A stretch of DNA of 6,510 nt, taken from NCBI GenBank assembly GCA_021811025.1, contig JAJZPX010000117.1, positions 1 through 6,510 on the forward strand, written 5' to 3'. Under the pieces are notes generated by a model, which did not search any database, was not told where the DNA came from, and saw only the letters and a program-made list of their open reading frames with translations. The stretch comes from Actinomycetes bacterium (lineage in GTDB: Bacteria > Actinomycetota > Coriobacteriia > Anaerosomatales > JAJZPX01). Position 1 is the first letter of the stretch; each line of letters opens with the position of its first letter. Shown here piece after piece: positions 1-5,128 of this stretch. A program made the position numbers and the translations under genes.

Positions 1-666
1 GGAGATCGACGACCACGTTCGGCCGCCGTCCGCAGTCCTGAGGAGCGTGCGGTTCCTGCCGCCCGCCCAGCCCAGCGACGGCGTGGCGAAGTCGACGGCC
101 AGGAGCTCCTCGGCGGTCCCGCTCGTCCGCGCGGTCCACGCCGAGCCGTTCCAGCTGAGGATCGTCCCTCTCTCCCCGACCGCCCAAGCGGCGGCGTCCT
201 CGGCCGCCACGGCGTTCAGCCTCAGCGACGTGCCCGAGCGCACAGGCAGCCACGTCTGTCCGCTGTTGGTGGTCCGGACGATCGTCCCCGTGTCCCCCAC
301 CGCCCATACCGTCCCGGATGCCGCGATGGCGACCCCGTTGAGCGCGGCCTCGGTGCCCGAGAACTGCGCGCGCGTCCGCTTCACCCCGCCAGGCAGCTCG
401 CCGAACGGAGGTACGTACGTCGTGTCGGGGACTCCTGCGTTCGTCGTGTGCAGGATGGTGCCGTGAGCGCCGACCGCCCATCCTTCCTGCGCGTCCGCGA
501 ACGCAACGGCCCGCAGCTCGTTGCCGGCGAGGCGAGGATTGTCCCACAGCCACACCGCGCCGGCGCCCCCCGCGCCGGTCGAGCGCAACGTCGCGCAGCC
601 AGTGAGGCCGGTTGCGAGCACGAGCAGCGCCAGCACGGCGAGGCGGCGGAGAGATGGGGTGCGCAT
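1..666 (-). CDS. Lipoprotein with Ycf48/BNR-type beta-propeller repeats (partial, C-terminus outside the window)
   Basis: Reads open for 222 codons from ATG at 666-664 to the left edge, so the C-terminus is missing. Residues 1-24 are a lipoprotein signal: basic start (RR at 7-8), hydrophobic core and lipobox L-T-G-C with Cys24. The mature part holds four repeats at about residues 52-77, 109-140, 149-178 and 188-220. Each follows the pattern LxAVAF..xxGWAVGxxGTIxRTTNxGxTW, the signature of Ycf48/HCF136-like and sialidase-type (BNR) propellers. A roughly 25-residue insertion (79-104) follows the first repeat. A Shine-Dalgarno GGAAGG (675-680) sits 8 nt before the ATG and supports this start. 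The stop of the preceding aminotransferase gene is only 39 nt upstream, so the two are probably cotranscribed. Inference: a membrane-anchored extracytoplasmic scaffold or binding protein. Such repeats are common outside photosynthetic organisms, so a photosystem role should not be assumed. Confidence 0.85.
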   Translation of the reverse strand, partial: MRTPSLRRLAVLALLVLATGLTGCATLRSTGAGGAGAVWLWDNPRLAGNELRAVAFADAQEGWAVGAHGTILHTTNAGVPDTTYVPPFGELPGGVKRTRAQFSGTEAALNGVAIAASGTVWAVGDTGTIVRTTNSGQTWLPVRSGTSLRLNAVAAEDAAAWAVGERGTILSWNGSAWTARTSGTAEELLAVDFATPSLGWAGGRNRTLLRTADGGRTWSSIS

Positions 667-705
667 CGTGTCTGCCTTCCAGACGACCTGTCAATTTGCC
701 CCAGC

Positions 706-1419
706 TTAGCCCGCGTCGCCTGCCGCTTCAAGCCGAGCGCCGAACGCGTCGCGCAGCCGATCGGCGATCGGGCCACCGCGTCCCGCCGCTGCCACAACGC
801 CTCCGACGGCGTTGCTGAGCAGCACCTCGTCCGCGGCCTCGAGCTCGTCGAGCGGGAGCGGCCGCACCTCCGTTTGCAGGCCGAGAGCGGGCGCGAGCTC
901 GCGCAGGATCGCGCGCCGCGCGACCCCGGCCACCGCGGGAGGCGCCGGCGGCGTCACGAGCACGCCGTCCTCGACCGCCCACACCGTCGCGGTCCCGCCG
1001 TCGACGACGTCGCCGTCCGCCGTCACGAGCACGGCTTGCTGCCCGCCTCGCAGGTGCGCGAGCCGCTGCGGGCCGTCCCAGTACGAGCGGTCGGCCGGCT
1101 TCGCGGCTCGCGGCGGGAGCTGCGGGAGCGCCGCGACGGCGACGGGCACGATCGCCGGACCGCCGGGGACGTCGAGCGACGAGGGCTCGGCGGACGCGAC
1201 GACGCGGAAGCCGCCGCCTGGCTCGACGGTGACCTGCAGCTTGTACGCGCCGGCGCGCTCGCGCGCCGCCTCCAGCGCCGCGGCCTCGCGCACTTCCGCC
1301 AGCTGCGCCGCCGGCACCCCGCCCTCGGCGAGGCGCTCGAGGTGGTACGCGAGGAGCGGCAGCGTACCGCGCGCGACGCGGATCGTCTCGCGAAGCACAG
1401 GAGAACGCGACCCGCTCAT
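706..1419 (-). CDS. Class IV (fold type IV) PLP aminotransferase, aminodeoxychorismate lyase-like
   Basis: A 237-residue protein. Known of the family: these PLP enzymes either release 4-aminobenzoate from aminodeoxychorismate (PabC, folate pathway) or transaminate branched-chain or D-amino acids. Seen: RETIRV..G.LPLLAYHLERL (10-30) matches the FETIRV..G..flxxHlxRL block. Lys107 in RAAKPADRSYWD is the best candidate for the PLP Schiff-base lysine. GDVVDGGTATVWAVEDGVLVTPP (136-158) matches the G-x-v-x-E-g..N-x-f..dG.l.TP block, but with Asp140 where Glu is usual and no Asn. GVARRAIL and ADEVLLSNAVGGV complete the pattern. At 237 residues it is some 30 shorter than typical PabC, and the usual N-terminal block ending in GDGvFET is absent. 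The ATG overlaps the stop of the upstream broken gene (ATGA at 1419-1416), so translation is probably coupled. PabC is favoured by the lyase-like layout, but no pabA or pabB is visible, so the substrate is uncertain. Confidence 0.78.
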   Translation of the reverse strand: MSGSRSPVLRETIRVARGTLPLLAYHLERLAEGGVPAAQLAEVREAAALEAARERAGAYKLQVTVEPGGGFRVVASAEPSSLDVPGGPAIVPVAVAALPQLPPRAAKPADRSYWDGPQRLAHLRGGQQAVLVTADGDVVDGGTATVWAVEDGVLVTPPAPPAVAGVARRAILRELAPALGLQTEVRPLPLDELEAADEVLLSNAVGGVVAAAGRGGPIADRLRDAFGARLEAAGDAG

Positions 1420-2040
1420 GAGATCGCGAACCTGAGCGGACGCAGCACGTCGCGAAGCATCTGCAATCCCGGCTCCGAGTCGAGCGGCAGGGGCTCATCG
1501 GCAAGCGCCAGCGCGCCGGGCGGGATGCGCGAGGCGATCGGTCCTTCGCCCTGCATCGACAGCACGAGCAACGGCGCTACGAGCTCGAGGTAGGTCACCG
1601 AGACTCCCTCGAACTCGGTGAGGCCGGTCCCACGCTCCTCGGCGAAGATGCGAGGATGGTCCGCCGCTGCCCAGAACTCGGCCTCGCTCTTCCCGAGCTC
1701 GACCTTCTCCAGCATCCTCGGCGCGCCGTCCTCGCCTCGGCCGACGAGCCCGAAGCCCCGCAGGTTGGTCACCATCACGAGGCCGTAGCGCTCGACGTAC
1801 CGCGCGACCTGCTCGCTCTCGGACAGGCGCCGCAGGTCCTCGGCCGTGCCCTTCACCTCGATCGCGGCGACCGACGGGAAGGGGTCGAGCAGCTCGTCGT
1901 CGGCGCCCTTCTTGAACTGGTTCGGCGCGAACAGCCCGCCGCGCGGCTCACGTGGATGTCGCGCAGCTCGCTGACGTACACCTCGACCGGATCGCGCACG
2001 CCGTCCTCCTCGGCTCGCAGCTCGATTACGAGGATAGCAG
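1416..2040 (-). pseudogene. Broken N-terminal fragment of a type ISP/IIG restriction-modification enzyme with an unassigned C-terminal tail
   Basis: Two reading frames are needed. From about 2027 to 1950 the coding-like frame (third positions nearly all G/C) gives VIELRAEEDG and VEVYVSELRDIHVS, resembling the N-terminus of large type ISP/IIG enzymes that fuse nuclease, N6-adenine methylase and specificity parts. At about 1940-1952 it shifts frame straight into PRGGLFAPNQF, AIEVKG (about 1862-1845), SESEQVARYVERYGLVMVTN and FWAAADHP, which follow that nuclease domain. Roughly 45 residues expected between the two blocks are missing, and the usual PDGGLF reads PRGGLF, so the catalytic Asp is lost while the E-x-K of the PD-(D/E)XK site remains. 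The methylase is absent. The last 65 or so residues (from GLTEFEGVSV to RFAIS) have good coding bias but do not continue the family and are unrecognised. They may be the tail of an older gene now fused in. The open frame extends upstream to a TTG at 2075, but that N-terminus looks like noise. The stop overlaps the next gene's ATG by 4 nt. Confidence 0.6.
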
Positions 2041-2079
2041 GAGGGGATGACGTACCGCCCGGTCCGGAACGACAAGACG

Positions 2080-2160
2080 TACTATCAGTGTGCGTCCCAT
2101 TGATAGTTCGCTGACAGTTGCGGGAGAAGCGCAGGTCGGAGCCGCTGTCGAACTATCAGT
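2080..2160. promoter_or_regulatory. Cluster of three ACTATCA/TGATAGT operator-like half-sites
   Basis: The core ACTATCA occurs at 2081-2087, its reverse complement TGATAGT at 2101-2107, and ACTATCA again at 2152-2158. The first two form a dyad with a 13-bp spacer, close to the 14-bp spacing of the same cores in the fic1 promoter. The second and third form a perfect 10-bp inverted repeat (TGATAGTTCG at 2101-2110, CGAACTATCA at 2149-2158) with a 38-nt spacer and partial internal complementarity. The cluster lies between the fic1 stop (2171) and the restriction-modification relic. It may be an operator for a lost downstream promoter, a second control site for the fic1 product, or a hairpin-forming 3' end of the fic1 transcript. 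Confidence 0.5.
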
Positions 2161-2170
2161 CGCCCGCGGC

Positions 2171-3502
2171 TCACAGCACGCTCAGCTTCTCGCGCAGGTC
2201 CTCGGCTGCCTGAAAGACGAACTTGCGCCTCTCTCGGCCGGCCAGGAGGTATCCCCTCTCCGCCAGGTCCAGCAGGTCCTGCCGCGCGGTCGCGTATGCC
2301 ACGTCGTGCGACGTTCCGTGCGACTCGATAGTGAACGTCGTGTCCGGGTCCCTGAGCGCCTTCGACAGGATCGCGCGCTGCCTGTAGTTCAGCGATTCGT
2401 CCTTGCGAAGCTGCGATCGCAGGCGCGCGTCCTCGCCCGCCTTCCGCTCCATGTAGCCGTTCAGCTCGTCTATCGCCTGCCGGACCGCCTTCAGGTTGAA
2501 GACGAGGAAGTACGTCAGGTCGTTGTCGTCGTTCTCCGAGTACAGGTAGGCCCTGTCGTACTGAGCCCGCTTGCTCTTGATCGCGCGGGAGATGGACAGG
2601 TACTCGTACAACCAGTAGCCGTTCTTCAGCATGTGCAGGTAGAACAGGGCTCTGGCCGTCCGGCCGTTCCCATCGACGAACGGGTGCACGTAGGCGAGCC
2701 AGAAATGCAGCACGACGGCGCGCACGACCGGGTGCTCGAACGGCGCGCCGTCGTCGTTCGCGTACTTGCAGAGCTTCCGGATCTCCGTGCCTATCGCGTC
2801 GGCGCCAGGCGGCTCGTGGAGGATCTCGTAGTTGTCCGTGACGATGACGCCGTCGTTGTCGGTTCGGAAGCGGCCGAGGTCCTCGGCAGGCAAGGTCCCT
2901 TCGGTCATCGAGCGATGCAAGTCCTTGATCAGCTTCGGCGTCAGCGGTTCGCTCGCGTGCTCCTTGATCCGCAGAATCGTGCGGTAGTTGTTCACGATCA
3001 TCCGCTCGGAGTGGTCGCGGGGCGCCCGGCCCGTGCGCAGCATCTCCTTGGCGACACGTGTCGTTGTGGACGCCCCTTCGATCTGGCTTGAGGCGATCGC
3101 CTCCTCCATCACCTGGTTGATCAGGTAGCGCTTCTTGGTGTCGGGTGAGGGCGCGCTGAAGGCCGTGCCGATCGTCCCGGCGCTTTTCTGGTCGATGAGG
3201 TGGAGGTGCCGGCAGACCTCCTCGGTCTGGGAGTACCAGAACTGATGACCGTGCAGATCGACCACAGGCGTCGTGTGTCTCCTGAGCCGCCTGAGCAAGG
3301 CCAGGAACCGCCAGGCGTCTGCCGCGTCGACTCCGGTGGGCATGTCGAGGTACTTGAACTTGTCCCAGTACAGGTAGTCGCGATTCGCGCGTTCGATCAG
3401 GCGGGCGATGCGGCCCTCATCGAGGGACCCTGAGATGCGATCCAGAGCGGACGCCGAGAGACGCCGCGTGGGTGCGGGCTCGAGTTGCTTCTTCTGCACC
3501 AT
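2171..3502 (-). CDS. fic: Fic-family AMPylator, class II (self-inhibited), with C-terminal winged helix (fic1)
   Basis: With ATG at 3502-3500 the protein has 443 residues. GAGG 8 nt upstream supports this start; an in-frame GTG at 3526 has no ribosome site and lies inside the operator. Known of the family: Fic enzymes transfer AMP, or another phosphate-containing group, to target hydroxyls. Seen: a long N-terminal part (1-130); an inhibitory helix with S-S-Q-I-E-G at 138-143, the (S/T)xxxE(G/N) motif whose Glu142 should obstruct ATP; the catalytic motif HPFVDGNGRTAR at 273-284, intact with its His; and GxFR-like LGRFRT (about 210-215). A winged-helix-like domain occupies about 370-443, with YRQRAIL, a helix around VAYATARQDLLDLAERGYL and a wing KFVF. 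Active but autoinhibited is therefore likely. Target unknown. Base composition is somewhat less GC-rich than the aminotransferase region. No antitoxin-like small ORF (FicA type) is seen beside it, as expected for class II. Confidence 0.92.
   Translation of the reverse strand: MVQKKQLEPAPTRRLSASALDRISGSLDEGRIARLIERANRDYLYWDKFKYLDMPTGVDAADAWRFLALLRRLRRHTTPVVDLHGHQFWYSQTEEVCRHLHLIDQKSAGTIGTAFSAPSPDTKKRYLINQVMEEAIASSQIEGASTTTRVAKEMLRTGRAPRDHSERMIVNNYRTILRIKEHASEPLTPKLIKDLHRSMTEGTLPAEDLGRFRTDNDGVIVTDNYEILHEPPGADAIGTEIRKLCKYANDDGAPFEHPVVRAVVLHFWLAYVHPFVDGNGRTARALFYLHMLKNGYWLYEYLSISRAIKSKRAQYDRAYLYSENDDNDLTYFLVFNLKAVRQAIDELNGYMERKAGEDARLRSQLRKDESLNYRQRAILSKALRDPDTTFTIESHGTSHDVAYATARQDLLDLAERGYLLAGRERRKFVFQAAEDLREKLSVL
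2234..2266. repeat. Direct repeat, left copy (inside the fic1 winged-helix codons)
   Basis: Positions 2234-2265 match 5052-5083 at 31 of 32 bases; the mismatch is A2244 against C5062. After a one-base insertion at 5084 the match continues through GGTC. The left copy encodes the conserved AERGYLLAGR stretch of the Fic1 winged helix, including the codons AGG and GGA, which are unusual in this GC-rich sequence. The right copy lies in the Fic relic beyond the transporter. Confidence 0.85.
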
Positions 3503-3513
3503 GCCACCGGCCT

Positions 3514-3545
3514 CTACTATCAACACAAGCTGTTATTGATAGTAG
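3514..3545. promoter_or_regulatory. Perfect inverted repeat over the fic1 promoter (probable operator)
   Basis: CTACTATCAA (3514-3523) and TTGATAGTAG (3536-3545) are perfect 10-bp arms around a 12-bp spacer whose centre is the palindrome AGCT. The repeat ends 11 nt before the fic1 ATG, and its outer arm contains the proposed -10 box, so a bound repressor would block transcription. The arm core ACTATCA recurs three times downstream of fic1. Likely ligand: the winged-helix domain of Fic1 itself (inference). Confidence 0.75.
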
Positions 3546-3567
3546 TGCTCGCAGGGTCGCCCAGCAA
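3539..3567 (-). promoter_or_regulatory. Putative sigma70-type promoter of fic1
   Basis: On the minus strand, a -35-like TTGCTG (3567-3562; 3 of 6 consensus bases) is followed after exactly 17 bp by a -10-like TACTAT (3544-3539; 4 of 6). Predicted transcription start is near 3532, about 30 nt ahead of the ATG. The elements are weak individually. Spacing, position and overlap with the perfect dyad make the call reasonable. Confidence 0.45.
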
Positions 3568-3688
3568 GTCTCAGCCATCAATTGCGTGTGCTGATCCCCT
3601 CTGTCCATGTCGCTCGCATTCTGTCCGCTGAACGTCCGTCCGGGTCAGAACAGGAGCCGGATCCGACGTTCCTGAGCCGAGGGGATGA

Positions 3689-3769
3689 GCCGACAGCGGT
3701 GCGGGGAAGCTCAAGATCGACGTCGAGCAGGTGGCGCCGTTCGCCGGCGCGCCGCAGCTGCCGGCGTGA
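3689..3769 (+). pseudogene. Possible C-terminal coding relic, unrecognised
   Basis: A 26-codon frame between stops ends GKLKIDVEQVAPFAGAPQLPA then TGA at 3767-3769. All 21 codons from GGG (3704) onward end in G or C, which is the signature of real genes in this chromosome. There is no start codon. A one-base frameshift near 3703 would join it to the upstream frame (...FLSRGDEPTAVRG), giving a plausible protein tail. I do not recognise the family. It may be the end of a gene removed when the neighbouring segment was inserted, or a chance open frame. Confidence 0.3.
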
Positions 3770-3808
3770 CGCGGAGCAGATCGGGGCACATCATCCGGCG
3801 AGAGGCTC

Positions 3809-3820
3809 ACAGAGCTCTGT
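3809..3820. repeat. 12-bp perfect palindrome at the edge of the imported segment
   Basis: ACAGAGCTCTGT is fully self-complementary and lies 38 bp before the transporter ATG, where base composition changes. It could be a small operator for the transporter or unrelated sequence. No second copy was found near the right boundary. Confidence 0.35.
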
Positions 3821-3858
3821 AGATCACGATTCCGCAGTCATGACGCAGGAAAGACCGA

Positions 3859-5028
3859 ATGAGTCACTCTTCCAGGTTTCCCCCCATCATAGGAACCGTA
3901 TTCATAATCCTTGCCCCACCCTTCCCGGTCAGGGCGAGCAACAACATGCTGATTACCTCTATGCCTCTGCTCACCAGGTATGATTTCGGATTCAGTCAGA
4001 CACAGGTTGGAATCATTGAGGCTTTGATGGCTCTAACCGCTTTTCTTTCTGCGGTGTTTGTCAATGCCAGGCTGAATGCGACCCAGAGGAGACTGGCCTT
4101 CATTTCGTCCACTGCCGCTTTCAGCGTGCTCTTGATGGGCTTTTCAGTATCCGGTGGAATATCAGTCTGGCTGCTGAGTGCAGCAAGCGGAGCGGCCTTT
4201 GGGTTCATAATGCCCAACATAATCACATCTGCCAGTCTCATTGAAGATGTCAGGACAAGGGAGAGAGTCCTCTCGCTCTACACACTATCTCTGAGCCTAA
4301 GCCTCATCGCTGGGCCTGCCCTTGAATCCTATCTTCTCAGGATTATCACGCTGAAGGAGTCTTATCTCATCTTTGCCATTCTGGGAGCTGTTGCCACCTT
4401 TCTCGCTCCATTGATACGTTTTCCTGTCGAACCGGTATCTGGAGGGGAGCGGACCAGAGTGTGGTCGAATCCTGGGTTCCAGGCGTCCGTCTATAATAGC
4501 CTTGCCTATGGGATACCGTTCTATGTCCTTATTGCTTTCGGTGGTATATACGAAGTTGAGACCTTCCATATTTCACTCTCCCTGGTGACGCTACTGTTCT
4601 CTCTCTTCTTTCTCACCTCATTCCTGGCAAGGCTCTGCTACTCTGTGTGGCCGCCAAAGCGGATAACACGTCACATGGCAATGGCGGTTGCTCTGACGAT
4701 CATAGGGATAGTTCTAATGGTTGCGTCAAACTCGCTGAGCCTGTTCATGGTATCTCTTCTTATGCTTGGCGTCCCACATGGCTTGACATATCCGCTTTCA
4801 GTGATATCAATCAACATATCCTTTACCCCTCAGCAAAGAAACGTCGCAAACAGTCTGTTCTTCTCGGTTTTCATGATTGTGGGAACAGTGCTTCCTCTGG
4901 TTTCGGGGCTTTCTATCGACCATATCGGCTTCAAGGGCACCTTCCTTGCGATCCTGGCCGCTGTCATAGTGGTTGCCCTGCTCATGTCTAACAGCTTCCG
5001 TCACTGGAAATCGACTGCCGCAAGTTGA
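3859..5028 (+). CDS. Major facilitator superfamily transporter, 12 TM, probably horizontally acquired
   Basis: 389 residues with twelve hydrophobic segments, at about 8-30, 45-65, 75-97, 99-122, 138-160, 167-190, 210-232, 240-264, 271-290, 293-318, 330-354 and 361-380, and a longer central loop near 190-207, the MFS six-plus-six layout. The TM2-TM3 loop reads NARLNATQRR, a degenerate form of the MFS motif A (GxxxDRxGRR). AGGAAAG 5 nt before the ATG supports the start. Substrate unknown; an efflux or solute role in the cytoplasmic membrane is all that can be said. Base use is unlike the neighbours: roughly half G+C, many ATA isoleucines, and 13 of 18 arginines encoded by AGG or AGA. This is the only plus-strand gene and GC-rich sequence resumes right after its stop. 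Frequent AGG and ATA recall Euryarchaeota such as Thermoplasmata, but the donor is a guess. Confidence 0.88.
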   Translation: MSHSSRFPPIIGTVFIILAPPFPVRASNNMLITSMPLLTRYDFGFSQTQVGIIEALMALTAFLSAVFVNARLNATQRRLAFISSTAAFSVLLMGFSVSGGISVWLLSAASGAAFGFIMPNIITSASLIEDVRTRERVLSLYTLSLSLSLIAGPALESYLLRIITLKESYLIFAILGAVATFLAPLIRFPVEPVSGGERTRVWSNPGFQASVYNSLAYGIPFYVLIAFGGIYEVETFHISLSLVTLLFSLFFLTSFLARLCYSVWPPKRITRHMAMAVALTIIGIVLMVASNSLSLFMVSLLMLGVPHGLTYPLSVISINISFTPQQRNVANSLFFSVFMIVGTVLPLVSGLSIDHIGFKGTFLAILAAVIVVALLMSNSFRHWKSTAAS

Positions 5029-5039
5029 TTCACCGAGCC

Positions 5040-5118
5040 CGCACGTTGCCGTCGGCCGGCCCGGAGGTATCCCCTCTCCGCCACGGTCGACCAGTAGCTG
5101 CGGCCGGACCTTCCATGG
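5040..5118 (-). pseudogene. Frameshifted relic of a Fic winged-helix C-terminus
   Basis: On the minus strand, dropping one extra base (C at 5084) gives RPQLLVDLAERGYLRAGR, closely matching RQDLLDLAERGYLLAGR of Fic1 (residues about 407-423). Without the correction the frame reads STVAERGYLRAGRRQRAG. Similarity fades after AGR, and nothing of the Fic catalytic domain remains here. The DNA of its core is nearly identical to fic1 (see the repeat pair), so it derives from a close fic1 relative or duplicate rather than from fic2, which is unlike it. It lies between the transporter stop (5028) and the fic2 stop (5129). Confidence 0.6.
5052..5084. repeat. Direct repeat, right copy (inside the Fic relic)
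   Basis: Partner of 2234-2266: 31 of 32 bases identical over 5052-5083 in the same orientation, then an extra C at 5084. Together the copies bracket about 2.8 kb holding most of fic1, its promoter and the whole transporter. Confidence 0.85.
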
Positions 5119-5128
5119 CAGGCGTTCG

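Larger units (their letters stand above)
3546..3858. other. Decayed intergenic stretch between fic1 and the MFS gene
   Basis: About 310 bp without an intact gene. It contains the fic1 -35 region at its left end, a high-GC3 coding relic on the plus strand (3689-3769), a 12-bp palindrome (3809-3820) and the ribosome site of the transporter. Composition falls from GC-rich to near balanced toward its right end, placing the left edge of the imported segment at about 3800-3858. No terminal inverted repeats or target duplication could be seen. Confidence 0.6.

Noticed and set aside
448..1593. Long plus-strand open frame opposite the aminotransferase gene
   Set aside because: Arg- and Gly-rich with no recognisable motif; it mirrors the minus-strand gene, whose frame has the family motifs and correct codon bias.
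2090..3091. 333-codon plus-strand open frame opposite fic1
   Set aside because: Valine- and arginine-rich antisense shadow without domains; fic1 explains the region.
3524..3526. GTG at 3526 as the fic1 start, giving 451 residues
   Set aside because: It lies inside the inverted repeat without a ribosome site, and the extra residues are not conserved-looking. ATG at 3502 has GAGG at good spacing.
3591..3604. Third copy of the direct repeat (ATCCCCTCT near 3593)
   Set aside because: Only nine bases match the repeat core, and the flanks do not extend it.
3809..5028. Transposon or insertion sequence carrying the MFS gene
   Set aside because: No transposase or integrase, and no matching terminal inverted repeats or target duplication could be found at the edges. 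The 12-bp palindrome has no partner on the right.
5101..5115. Similarity of 5101-5115 to the purA end at 6407-6421 (shared CGGCCGGACCT)
   Set aside because: Only 11 identical GC-rich bases followed by scattered matches; this can easily arise by chance here.
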